Of a DNA stretch of 41,860 nt, positions 31,838 to 40,358 are shown piece by piece. The notes below the pieces were generated by a model that did not search any database, was not told the origin of the DNA, and worked only from the letters and a program-made list of their open reading frames with translations. Where the stretch lies: positions 1 to 41,860 of the IMG/VR virus record IMGVR_UViG_3300022839_000654, one strand, 5' to 3'. Both the position numbers and the translations under genes were made by a program. Numbering within the stretch: position 1 is the first letter of the stretch; each line of letters starts with the position of its first letter. The DNA is from a virus.

Positions 31838-32847
31838 CTATTATTTTTTAATGTCCAGCGAACAACTTCTTCTAATCTTTCATATGCTGGCTGCGGTTCC
31901 CATCCTAACTGTTTCATCTTAGTACCATCTAGTGCATATCGCAAATCGTGGCCAGGTCGACTAGTGTGGAAATCACACATTTCGTAGTTGAGCTGTTTGT
32001 CTTGAACTTCAGCAATAAACTGTGCTAATTTTAAATTGTCAATCTCTGTAGATCCTACAATATTGAATTTTTGACATTTTGCGCCACCGTAGTCTGGTTC
32101 TAATTTACTAAGGTCAGTATGATATAAAAACATCAATGCATCTGCAACGTCTCGAGCATGTATGTAATGCCTTGATCCGGCAATTGTTTTTTCTGCGTTA
32201 GCATGTACTGTAATTTTTTCGTTATCTCGAACACCTCTGATACACATAGGAATATACTTTTCAGGATGTTGTCTTTCCCCAAATACATTCATAGTGTGGG
32301 TAACAATTGCTGGAAGGCCGTAGGTATTCTCGTATGCAACTACCATTTCTTCTGCGGCAGCTTTGCTAGCACTGTAAGGATTGGTGCTGTTATATCTGTC
32401 ATTTTCTTTGTAGCTAACTCCAACAGGTGCTGGACCAAAAATTTCATCTGTTGAAAAATATGCAAATAGATCTAAACTATCTAAATTACGAGCATAGTCC
32501 ATTAGATTAACAGTGCCCACTATATTATCTTGTACGAATTCCATAGGATACGCAATAGATCGGTCGACGTGACTGCCTGCTGCAAGGTGCGCTATTAAAT
32601 CAACTTTTCCAATCATTGATCTAATTTGAGAATTTAGTTCTGCCTTTAGATCGTGATGAACTACCCGTACACGTTTGCGCTCGATTGCCGGGTGAGCCAT
32701 TACTACTTCGTTCAATCTATTTAAATTGCCACTATAATCTAATCGATCAAGGGTTACTATTTTCCAATCAGTTTCGGTTAAAATTTTATCAACTAAATGG
32801 TGAGCTATAAACCCGGCGCCGCCTGTAATTAAAATTGTTTTGCTCAT
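31822..32847 (-). CDS. dTDP-glucose 4,6-dehydratase-like SDR enzyme
   Basis: 341 residues from the ATG at 32847, which has AAGGAC 5 nt upstream; an alternative start at 32877 lies inside the upstream gene. The Rossmann motif is ITGGAGFIAHH at the N-terminus. STDEIFG provides the Thr-Asp-Glu of RmlB-type dehydratases and YSASK the Tyr-Lys pair. It probably turns an NDP-hexose into its 4-keto-6-deoxy form, the first step to deoxy or amino sugars. RmlA/C/D-like genes are not visible, so host precursors or unlinked genes would be needed. Overlaps the oxygenase gene by 16 nt. Confidence 0.88.
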   Translation of the reverse strand: MSKTILITGGAGFIAHHLVDKILTETDWKIVTLDRLDYSGNLNRLNEVVMAHPAIERKRVRVVHHDLKAELNSQIRSMIGKVDLIAHLAAGSHVDRSIAYPMEFVQDNIVGTVNLMDYARNLDSLDLFAYFSTDEIFGPAPVGVSYKENDRYNSTNPYSASKAAAEEMVVAYENTYGLPAIVTHTMNVFGERQHPEKYIPMCIRGVRDNEKITVHANAEKTIAGSRHYIHARDVADALMFLYHTDLSKLEPDYGGAKCQKFNIVGSTEIDNLKLAQFIAEVQDKQLNYEMCDFHTSRPGHDLRYALDGTKMKQLGWEPQPAYERLEEVVRWTLKNNRWLIV

Positions 32848-32854
32848 AGTGTCC

Positions 32855-34222
32855 TTATTCTGTTTGTCCGCAATCAAAATAGAAGTTTTCCAATTCTGGA
32901 AATGTTTCTAAGAAATTAGTACCGCGTCTGCGGTCGTATTCTGTAAACCAATTAAAGAAGTCTCGTTTGCCTTCTTTTAGTTTTTCTGGGGTATAGATAG
33001 CTGATTCCATGTATTTTACTACTCTTAGGAATTTTTCATACTCTAAGTCGTTGAATTTGCTACGGTTTTTATCGTCTAGATTGGCTAGAATGAAGTCTAG
33101 ATGTCTTTGCATGTAAGGCATAAACTCATCTTTAGGCAATAAATTCATGTCGTATTGTAATGGCTCTTTTAAGAACGGAGTGTCAAAGCGTATACGCTGC
33201 CATTTGTTCTGATCAAAGCCATTATACTTAACACGCCATTCTAAGATCTTTTCTAGTAAACTTTGGAAGTTTGTTACTGTTAGAATATTAAAGGTACACA
33301 TAAATGTAACCGGTAACGTGGTCTTAGTTAGATATGTATCTAAGTTCTTTTCCCAAACAGTTAAATCTAGCCCTGTGCGTATGTATTCCGCTTGCGGTCC
33401 CCATGTATCCATGCTAGTAAAAATCTTAAAGTCTTTAATTGCACCTTTAGCTAAGAGAGCATTTACCTTTTCTACTAATCGATCGATAAGTATCGTCTTA
33501 ACTCCGAAGTTGCTATTAATATTAAGCTCGAGATTAGGTTTAGGATTATTATCAAGCTCATCTAAGAGTCTCCAAGTTGATTTTTGTAATAGCGGTTCGC
33601 CGCCAGTAATTCGTAATATTGTTAAGGTCTTACTAACCTCGGGCCACCACTTCCACCATGCTTCTACGTAGGGATTAGTATCTTCTTCATAGACAGTGAA
33701 CCAGTTAATATCATTGCGGTGATTTTTAACCATATCATACGGTCCAAAATCTTTGATCTCTTTGTGGTATGCACTGCTATGCTTAGGATGGCAGTATCCG
33801 CATTTGAAATTGCATTCATTACCAAAACTTACCTCAATGTATTGTGGATTTACAGGAGCTAGAGGATTAGCTTTTATAGCTCCGAGTCTTTCCTCAGTAT
33901 AGATACTTGCGTTACGCTCCTTGCGATCGCTAATATAATCCTCCCCCATTGCTTCAATGTTCCAGCAATAATTGCAACCACTAGGCTTTTTGCCTGCAAT
34001 CATTTCAGCACGTTCACTAATTTTTTCTTTAGTATTATGTAATGCGCTTGGGTCTAGTGCAATTTCAGCCAAAGGAATTTTGTGAGGTGCAGGATGGTAG
34101 CAACTGTGTGTTTCTCCCGTTTGCAAATAGATAGTAGTGTGATGCCATTTGGCCAAACAGAAAGTTGGACTAACTTCTTTCATTATGGGAATGAATTTTT
34201 GTATGCGTTGTTTATCGTCCAT
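32855..34222 (-). CDS. Twitch-type radical SAM enzyme
   Basis: 455 residues. The radical SAM cluster motif is CNFKCGYC (Cys137, Cys141, Cys144), followed by RITGGEPLL for SAM binding. Cys22, Cys41, Cys83 and Cys86 in the N-terminal part could bind an auxiliary cluster, as in twitch/SPASM proteins. The substrate is unknown; relatives act on peptides, sugars and nucleosides. In this cassette it might modify a sugar nucleotide or a fibre protein. The phage's own IscA-like carrier could serve its clusters. Ends 7 nt before the dehydratase start. Confidence 0.85.
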   Translation of the reverse strand: MDDKQRIQKFIPIMKEVSPTFCLAKWHHTTIYLQTGETHSCYHPAPHKIPLAEIALDPSALHNTKEKISERAEMIAGKKPSGCNYCWNIEAMGEDYISDRKERNASIYTEERLGAIKANPLAPVNPQYIEVSFGNECNFKCGYCHPKHSSAYHKEIKDFGPYDMVKNHRNDINWFTVYEEDTNPYVEAWWKWWPEVSKTLTILRITGGEPLLQKSTWRLLDELDNNPKPNLELNINSNFGVKTILIDRLVEKVNALLAKGAIKDFKIFTSMDTWGPQAEYIRTGLDLTVWEKNLDTYLTKTTLPVTFMCTFNILTVTNFQSLLEKILEWRVKYNGFDQNKWQRIRFDTPFLKEPLQYDMNLLPKDEFMPYMQRHLDFILANLDDKNRSKFNDLEYEKFLRVVKYMESAIYTPEKLKEGKRDFFNWFTEYDRRRGTNFLETFPELENFYFDCGQTE

Positions 34223-34880
34223 AGAACTGTTCCTCTAACCATTTAAAATTATTAATCTTTTTTAATGCTTCTACATCTAATTTATTTTCTTCACCGTACT
34301 TGCGGCCAGCAATTGCTCCTGCAAGTACATCGATGTCTGTGCCAACTGTACACCAGGTGTTTAATCGTTGTTGAGTTTCAGTATCGTCTTGTCTATCAAT
34401 AACGCGACTAGATAATTTACAACATTCTCTAAATGCACTTTTCCAACTGTTAAAAGGATCAGTGTTAAATGCAGTAATGTTACTGATCTCTTCCATGGCC
34501 TTAAACAGCGGACTAATGCTTGTTGTCATGTCAGGTCTAGCTAAGTCCATAGTCATAGTCAACTTCTTAGGAAGTAGTTTAACTCCGCCGTATCCGTATT
34601 CTAGTCCATTAACTGGATTTTGGCTGCGCCAAACATGTACACATTCTAGATCGTATTTGCTTACTACATAATTAAAGTTGAATGTGTCTACAATTACAGC
34701 ATCGCCGTCAACTACCCAAAACATCTTAGTAAAGGCTTTCCTAGCTGCTGCAATGTGTGCCTGGTGTATTCCTGTAACTCCGCTAACTCGTTGAGCGTAG
34801 GGAAATCTTGCCTTTAGTTTATTAAAGTTTTCGTCCGCGTTAGGCTCACTGTAACTAATGAAGATTATATCGTATTTCAT
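34212..34880 (-). CDS. GT-A-like glycosyltransferase (paralogue 1 of pair A)
   Basis: 222 residues. It begins YDIIFISYSEPNADENFNKL, and FWVVDGDAVIVD holds a DxD-type metal motif. PVNGLEYGYGGVKLLPKK is shared with the next gene upstream (SINGLRYGNGGLKIWKKE). So it is a shorter sister, with about 70 fewer residues at the C-terminus. A sugar-transfer role is probable, but the acceptor is unknown. Overlaps neighbours by 11 and 4 nt. Confidence 0.68.
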   Translation of the reverse strand: MKYDIIFISYSEPNADENFNKLKARFPYAQRVSGVTGIHQAHIAAARKAFTKMFWVVDGDAVIVDTFNFNYVVSKYDLECVHVWRSQNPVNGLEYGYGGVKLLPKKLTMTMDLARPDMTTSISPLFKAMEEISNITAFNTDPFNSWKSAFRECCKLSSRVIDRQDDTETQQRLNTWCTVGTDIDVLAGAIAGRKYGEENKLDVEALKKINNFKWLEEQFYGR

Positions 34881-35758
34881 TGTCGGTAATAAGTTAAGCC
34901 TAAATTAATTGTTTCATCATAAAGCGCTAATGTGTACTTACTCTGTTCTGCATTTAACCAAGGCCACTTAAGACCTAGCTCTTGTTTAATCTTTTCACCT
35001 AGCACTTGTGCATCGGCTTCGACGTCGATGTGGTTAACTTTTTCTTCGTAGATATCTTTTAATAGCTCGAAGTCTCTAACATCTACATAGTTCCAATCTG
35101 TACAGTTAGTCATGTATGTTCCCATACGTGTGCCAAGGATTGCATAGGCACCGTGTTCTTCGTGCATACCTACAGTCGACCACATACGCAGTCTATGAAT
35201 ATTATGCCACCAAATACGTTCTTGTATTTCTTGTGCTGGCACTTTTTCGCCGTCAAGCAGAGTCATTTTAACACCTTCACGAAACCCTGCTCTCCACGCT
35301 TGAAAAGGCGATCCTGTAATAATGCTGTCACTATAGATCTTTGGAAAGTTCTTGTATCCATCTTCCCAACAAAAATCAACTTGGGCACGATCGCTTTCTG
35401 CTGCTTCGTGTGTGCGCATGTTTAACACAAACTCTTTTTTCCAAATCTTTAGGCCGCCGTTACCATAACGTAAACCGTTGATAGAATTTCTAGCACACCA
35501 TCCGTAGACTTGTATCTTAGGATCGCTCATGTCTAGTTCTAGATCAAAGAATTTAGGATCTACCATATTGTCTGCATCAACTGTAATGAACCAATCAGTA
35601 TCGCTTAACTCAGCTGCTGCTTTATGAGCAGTGTCACTGCCTTTAACTCCATGTACACGTTTAGCCCATGGTGCTTTATTGCATAAATCTGCGTAATGCA
35701 AATCTGCATTAGGCTCATCATAACTTAGAAAAATAATATCAAATTCAACTATTCTCAT
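34877..35758 (-). CDS. GT-A-like glycosyltransferase (paralogue 2 of pair A)
   Basis: 293 residues. FDIIFLSYDEPNADLHYADL opens the Rossmann-like nucleotide-binding domain and WFITVDADNMVDP provides the DxD. The shared motif NGLRYGNGGLKIW marks it as a duplicate of the downstream gene. The C-terminal extension (about 220-293) is not recognised. Probably cytoplasmic; no membrane segment. Substrate unknown. Confidence 0.72.
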   Translation of the reverse strand: MRIVEFDIIFLSYDEPNADLHYADLCNKAPWAKRVHGVKGSDTAHKAAAELSDTDWFITVDADNMVDPKFFDLELDMSDPKIQVYGWCARNSINGLRYGNGGLKIWKKEFVLNMRTHEAAESDRAQVDFCWEDGYKNFPKIYSDSIITGSPFQAWRAGFREGVKMTLLDGEKVPAQEIQERIWWHNIHRLRMWSTVGMHEEHGAYAILGTRMGTYMTNCTDWNYVDVRDFELLKDIYEEKVNHIDVEADAQVLGEKIKQELGLKWPWLNAEQSKYTLALYDETINLGLTYYRQ

Positions 35759-36378
35759 AATTTTTCAATCACGTAATTTTTAAAAACACGCCTAGTATAT
35801 ATACTAAACTTTACTGGTAAATTTGTTACATCAACTGTGTGAGATTTTGCTATAATATCAGCAAGTGTTACAACAACAGACTGATAAAGTATATTAGGAT
35901 CATTGTATTCTGTTATAAAAAAATGAAGCTGCATGTCCCTATCCCATCTAACTTCTCTTTTCTTTACCGGTTGGAACTTCTTATCTAAAATATAAGTTCC
36001 ATATAATTCTTCCGTTAGTTGAAAAACTATAGTGTTATTATCGTATGTAATGTGAAGGTCTGGTTTTTCTATATTGCTCCATCGACTATCAACTATTCTA
36101 TGCAGCACATCGTCCATTTTAAGCTCTGTCCTGCGTCCAGTTAGCTCTAGAGTATTTGATGTAGGGTCAACAAAACACGCATGTATCTTTGTTCTGCCTT
36201 CTATTATAGAAAGTGCAGTTTCGTCATCGAGATCTAAGGTAAACTTTTCTTCAGGAAACGCATAAGACGGTCCGACACTGGTTACTTCCCCAGTATCAGG
36301 ATCAAATACTGCAACGTACTTAATTTCAGGCATTTCTATATTTGCCATCAATGTTTCTAAGTCACTCATTTCTTCCAT
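35755..36378 (-). CDS. Hypothetical protein in the sugar cassette
   Basis: 207 residues, acidic N-terminus (MSDLETLMANIEMPEIKYVA, internal Met at residue 4). A beta-rich body (KYVAVFDPDTGEVTSVGPSY, TYILDKKFQPVKKREVRW) suggests a virion-associated or sugar-binding domain. No known motif. It overlaps both neighbours, so it is translated in the same operon as the glycosyltransferases. Confidence 0.68.
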   Translation of the reverse strand: MEEMSDLETLMANIEMPEIKYVAVFDPDTGEVTSVGPSYAFPEEKFTLDLDDETALSIIEGRTKIHACFVDPTSNTLELTGRRTELKMDDVLHRIVDSRWSNIEKPDLHITYDNNTIVFQLTEELYGTYILDKKFQPVKKREVRWDRDMQLHFFITEYNDPNILYQSVVVTLADIIAKSHTVDVTNLPVKFSIYTRRVFKNYVIEKL

Positions 36379-37205
36379 GCTAGTTCCTCTAAGATGTTTA
36401 TCATTTCGGTTGTAATTAAATCTTTTTCAACATAGTGTACAATATCATTCTGCTGATAATTTCCTATTTTTAATTTTCCCTGTTTATTAAAATAAAATCC
36501 AACATGATCAGAACACCTGTCGGCAGGCCATGGCCAATTCTGTACTAGCGGTTTTAGATGCACTACCCTAGGAAATTCTAAATCATAGGCAATTATATCT
36601 TCTATTCCTAAAATCTTTGCACTAAGGGCAAACGCTTCATCTGTCCCTACTACTTTTGGTTTAAGTGCAGTAAGAAACAAGTTAGAAAACTCCTTGGGAT
36701 TTTTAATAATATAACGTCCAAGAGTAAAGAACTCATTAACTAGTGTACTATCTTTCTTAAAGAATGTAAAGAATGAATATAAATTTGGCAGATTATTTTT
36801 GGTAAAAGTTTTACGATAGTCGTCGCTAGTTACTATCTCACCTCGATATGTGTAGCTTTTATTTGGAATATATAACTTATTATTTTCAATGAAATAATCA
36901 ATCCAGTGACTATAATCTTTTAGAAACAACATATCAACATCTAAACAGACAGTGTACTCAAACGGGGTTAGCTTATCCATCCAACTACGACCGTTCCAAA
37001 AAGTTTCTTGATCCCACGGAATAATGTGATCAAATACCCATTTAGATTCAAATCTATCTAAGTCGGCAGGATTGTCAATTACTATTGCAACCTTATCGTA
37101 CCCTTCTTTTTGTGTATTCTTAATACTTAATGCTAATGCATACGCTAGTTTAGCATAGTCAACTGTTTCGTGCTTGGCTACAAATATTAGATATCCAAAG
37201 TTCAT
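36366..37205 (-). CDS. GT8-like glycosyltransferase (paralogue 1 of pair B)
   Basis: 279 residues. A start like GYLIFVAKHETVDYAKLAYA resembles the upstream neighbour (GALIFAHNNREVDYALLSII). CLDVDMLFLKD is the DxD metal/sugar-nucleotide motif of GT8-type enzymes. KPLVQNWPWPADRCSDH near the C-terminus may close the donor site. Probably transfers a hexose to a phage or host glycan; the acceptor is unknown. Confidence 0.72.
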   Translation of the reverse strand: MNFGYLIFVAKHETVDYAKLAYALALSIKNTQKEGYDKVAIVIDNPADLDRFESKWVFDHIIPWDQETFWNGRSWMDKLTPFEYTVCLDVDMLFLKDYSHWIDYFIENNKLYIPNKSYTYRGEIVTSDDYRKTFTKNNLPNLYSFFTFFKKDSTLVNEFFTLGRYIIKNPKEFSNLFLTALKPKVVGTDEAFALSAKILGIEDIIAYDLEFPRVVHLKPLVQNWPWPADRCSDHVGFYFNKQGKLKIGNYQQNDIVHYVEKDLITTEMINILEELAWKK

Positions 37206-38065
37206 ATTAACCTCAATAGAGATTTTGCATTTCTCACAATGCTTTCTTTGTTCATAACATGCACATCGATATCTTTAATTGCTGCTGCGCAAAATTTATC
37301 GTTTAAATTTGCATTGATTAGAAAAATTAATTTTCCAGAGTCGTCTACGCTGTGTAATATGTCTTTGTCAATAGCAGTTAATAACTTTGGCAGGCTAATG
37401 CGTTTATCAGTTTTAAACCCAAAAAGTATGTGATTAGCAACACTAAATGCAATATCATTTCGATATTGTTTTGTATCAAATCTAAACAGATCTCCGTAGT
37501 ATTGATAGTTTTCTCTAACGAAATTTACTAGGTCAAAAAATCTTTTTCCGTTTTTATTTTTAGTAAACATCACAGTGGTAGCCCAAAACATGTGTACTCC
37601 AGTATCAGAAATATACTTGTCATGATAACCCATGCGTGATTGGCTGTAAAAATCTAACATTGATTCTGCTATTAGGACATCTTCATCTACTTCCCAATAT
37701 TCATTTAATCTATCTGAAAATATTAAAAAATCACTATCAAGCAGTAATGTCCTATCATACGGTGTTAGGTCGTAGGCGCTGGCACGATTAGAATTTACAA
37801 AAGGCACGATTTTCTTACTTGTACCATCATGTAGATTGCGATAGTTATTAGTAACAGGTTTTTCTACTTGGATAATTTGATCAAATACTTCTACAGCTCT
37901 ACTATAAATGTTAGAAGTTTTCATCCACTCAATAGTAGATTCATCACTAACTAGAGATACTGGGACTTGTAAATTCTTTTTAACTAGCCCTGCAGATATT
38001 ATAGACAGTAAAGCGTAATCAACCTCTCTGTTATTATGTGCAAATATTAGTGCGCCGCATTTCAT
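37202..38065 (-). CDS. GT8-like glycosyltransferase (paralogue 2 of pair B)
   Basis: 287 residues. It has the same N-terminal pattern as its neighbour and LLLDSDFLIFSD as the DxD motif. Residues after 150 (TGVHMFWATTVMFTKNKNGK) also fit a GT-A fold. ATGA overlaps link it to genes on both sides. Substrate unknown. Confidence 0.72.
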   Translation of the reverse strand: MKCGALIFAHNNREVDYALLSIISAGLVKKNLQVPVSLVSDESTIEWMKTSNIYSRAVEVFDQIIQVEKPVTNNYRNLHDGTSKKIVPFVNSNRASAYDLTPYDRTLLLDSDFLIFSDRLNEYWEVDEDVLIAESMLDFYSQSRMGYHDKYISDTGVHMFWATTVMFTKNKNGKRFFDLVNFVRENYQYYGDLFRFDTKQYRNDIAFSVANHILFGFKTDKRISLPKLLTAIDKDILHSVDDSGKLIFLINANLNDKFCAAAIKDIDVHVMNKESIVRNAKSLLRLI

Positions 38066-38412
38066 AGATCTAACAATTTTTCTACTGATCTACTTTTTTT
38101 TAACTCTTGGTATTGATCGTAGTACTCAAAAGTAGTAGTATAGTATCTGTCTAAGATTTTATCGCGGAAATCTTCGAGATTAGTAATAAGAATAGGATTA
38201 TCGTTTGAATCAATTAACGGCACGCCTCCAGTGCGCCCTCTATCTACTAACATTTGCACATAGGCAATTAAAGATTTATCAATTTTAAAGATGCCTCCGC
38301 TAACGCCGTAAGTTAGTTTGGCTTCAATTTTTTCTTTAAGTGTTTGTCGTTGGATTGAAAATGTCTGGCGATAATTGGCAAAGTCCAGAGCTTGTTTGAG
38401 TTGATCGTCCAT
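38062..38412 (-). CDS. Conserved phage protein between fibre and sugar genes
   Basis: 116 residues, mostly helical (LKQALDFANYRQTFSIQRQT). T4-like phages of aquatic bacteria carry similar proteins near fibre genes, without known function. It has an AGGAG site, and a late-promoter-like box lies at 38439-38446. It overlaps the first glycosyltransferase by 4 nt and probably leads the cassette transcript. Confidence 0.7.
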   Translation of the reverse strand: MDDQLKQALDFANYRQTFSIQRQTLKEKIEAKLTYGVSGGIFKIDKSLIAYVQMLVDRGRTGGVPLIDSNDNPILITNLEDFRDKILDRYYTTTFEYYDQYQELKKSRSVEKLLDL

Positions 38413-38430
38413 TGTTTCTCCTAATTAACA

Positions 38431-38459
38431 TAGCAGTTTATTTATTTGCGATGCTGCTA
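38431..38459 (-). promoter_or_regulatory. Late-promoter-like box inside a hairpin
   Basis: On the minus strand AATAAATA (38439-38446) lies in the loop of a 6-bp inverted repeat TAGCAG (38431-38436) / CTGCTA (38454-38459). It is 26 nt upstream of the ATG at 38412. The NATAAATA form matches boxes on the other strand, which suggests a late promoter for the sugar cassette. The hairpin could end the fibre transcript, but no T run follows. Confidence 0.4.
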
Positions 38460-38471
38460 GAGAGAAATATT

Positions 38472-39428
38472 TTAAGCGCTAATTGCACCCAATGTTACAG
38501 TAGGATCTTCTACTACAAAACTACCAGCGCTTGCTGGAACAAGTGTTCCTGTAGCATACAATGTAGAAACTGCAAGGGTTAATGTTCCGTCTACGCTATC
38601 GCCGGGTGCAGGTGCGCCAGGATCAACATAGTTATCCTGCCAATAGACTAAAAGTTCAATTTGAGAAGCGGTGCCGTTGCTATTATCGGCAACACTTGGA
38701 CTTCTGGCAAATATTCTAAAAGTGTTTGCGCCGTATGGACTAGAAGCAGAAGCTGCATACCATGCTGCGTAAGTATTAGATAATCGGTAAAAGTTAGTTC
38801 CATTGTTTGGTTCTGTACCAGTTCCAGGGGCATTCCCGCCAAATATAGGACCTGCACCACCGTTGATAGAACTAACTGTGTTTAACAAATTTGTCCAGCC
38901 TGTATTTTGTCCAGATGACGTTCCACCTGTCCTAGTTGAATTAAATCTTATCTGGCCGCCTGAATTGAAAAAATACCTAGCTTGTGCCGGCGAAGTAAAT
39001 GTTACAGTAACAACAGCCTGCGCTAATGTATTCCAGCTGTTTCCGTACGGTCCAGGCCATGCGGTGCTCGTACTGCCTTTAGATCGTGTTGCACTTTGAC
39101 CTGCTGCAATATTAAATTTGTTAGCAACGATTGTATTAGCAATTGTATCGTATTGAAAATTTGGCTTGGCTGCGTTGTATCGAACTATTTCGTTTTCTGC
39201 AATTGATCCTAAAGACGGTGCGCTACCTGTTTGATGATAATAGGCATTGTATATATCGAAAAACAAATTCGTCCAATCATTTACTCCTACTTTAGTTGAT
39301 TGTGAAAGTGCAGAACTTTTAATCAGTTGTCCGTAGCCTGAATTACCAGATCCTGTGCCTAATATCTCGATAACTTTGTTTCTAATATCGTTATAATCTG
39401 CGAATTTAATTTTATCATTTACAGCCAT
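38472..39428 (-). CDS. Virion structural protein (paralogue 1)
   Basis: 318 residues, rich in Gly, Asn, Thr and Ser. It starts with KFADYNDIRNKVIEILGTGS, contains RYFFNSGGQIRFNSTRTGGT and the later VYWQDNYVDPG. The neighbour carries the matching motifs DYNAIRNKAVTLLG, RYFFNSGGKIQFFSSR and TWQDNY. Such beta-rich proteins are tail-fibre or baseplate components in T4-like phages of aquatic bacteria. Start and stop are well separated from neighbours. Confidence 0.8.
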   Translation of the reverse strand: MAVNDKIKFADYNDIRNKVIEILGTGSGNSGYGQLIKSSALSQSTKVGVNDWTNLFFDIYNAYYHQTGSAPSLGSIAENEIVRYNAAKPNFQYDTIANTIVANKFNIAAGQSATRSKGSTSTAWPGPYGNSWNTLAQAVVTVTFTSPAQARYFFNSGGQIRFNSTRTGGTSSGQNTGWTNLLNTVSSINGGAGPIFGGNAPGTGTEPNNGTNFYRLSNTYAAWYAASASSPYGANTFRIFARSPSVADNSNGTASQIELLVYWQDNYVDPGAPAPGDSVDGTLTLAVSTLYATGTLVPASAGSFVVEDPTVTLGAISA

Positions 39429-39460
39429 GTATTAACTTTCCTCTACTCTATTTAACAATG

Positions 39461-40357
39461 TTAACTTGCGGTAATGCTAGATAGTGAATAGCTAGGACTA
39501 GTTATTGTAAACGGTGAACCACTAGGTATTAGTGTTCCGGTAGCTTTTAATTCACTAATTGCAATTGATAGTGTTCCATTAACTAGATCTGCTGTATTAG
39601 CGTAGTTATCTTGCCAAGTTATTTTAAAAGTAACCGATGTAGCTGTTCCAGTTGAGTTATTAGCAACATTGCATAATGCAGCTAATTGACAAAAATTATT
39701 AGAATAAGGAGTACTTTGAGCAAGTTGATAAAATGGTTGGTAGCTTGATGTTAGTGTATAAAAATTAGCAAGACTAGGAGTGGCGCCACCGAACGCTTGT
39801 GTGCCAACTGCTGCTAATAATTCTGTCCAAGCATTGTTTTGTGGCGTACTTGATCCTGCAGATCGGCTGCTAAAAAATTGAATTTTGCCACCGCTGTTAA
39901 AAAAATATCTAGCTTCGTTTGCTGTGCCAAATACAATTGTTAAGGTGCATGATGCTTGCGTACTCCAACTGCTACTGTAGGAGGTATTAGCTTTTGATGA
40001 AATAATTAATTGGTTAGCTCCGATATTAAATCTTGCTAGATCTGCTTGAGCAGCAATTGTTTCATAGTTAGTGTTTGGGTTGCTAGCACCGTATCGAATG
40101 ACATCACCTGGTTGTAAAGTAACAATAGGAGGTTCAATTCCGTCCTGGTGTGTCTTTACATTTATTAAATCGTATCTAAGTAAATCCCAATGAGATTTAA
40201 GGATAGTATTCCCAGACGTCACAGCTGAGCTACTTGTTGCTTGTCCGTAGCCTCTACTACCAAGACCAGGACCTAATAATGTAACCGCTTTGTTGCGGAT
40301 TGCATTATAGTCAAGATTTGAAATTCTTGCAGGAGTCTGTGAATCTAACTTTGCCAT
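39461..40357 (-). CDS. Virion structural protein (paralogue 2)
   Basis: 298 residues, a tandem copy of the downstream gene: the same N-terminal DYNAIRNKAVTLLGPGLGSR, central RYFFNSGGK and late WQDNYANTAD are shared, while surface loops differ. The duplication probably diversified fibre or baseplate proteins. It ends 32 nt before its sister gene. Confidence 0.8.
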   Translation of the reverse strand: MAKLDSQTPARISNLDYNAIRNKAVTLLGPGLGSRGYGQATSSSAVTSGNTILKSHWDLLRYDLINVKTHQDGIEPPIVTLQPGDVIRYGASNPNTNYETIAAQADLARFNIGANQLIISSKANTSYSSSWSTQASCTLTIVFGTANEARYFFNSGGKIQFFSSRSAGSSTPQNNAWTELLAAVGTQAFGGATPSLANFYTLTSSYQPFYQLAQSTPYSNNFCQLAALCNVANNSTGTATSVTFKITWQDNYANTADLVNGTLSIAISELKATGTLIPSGSPFTITSPSYSLSSITAS

Positions 40358-40358
40358 A

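Noticed and set aside
38803-39099. Plus-strand open frames opposite the structural genes
   Set aside because: They are shadows of the Gly/Asn-rich minus-strand genes, with no ribosome-binding site or recognisable protein pattern.
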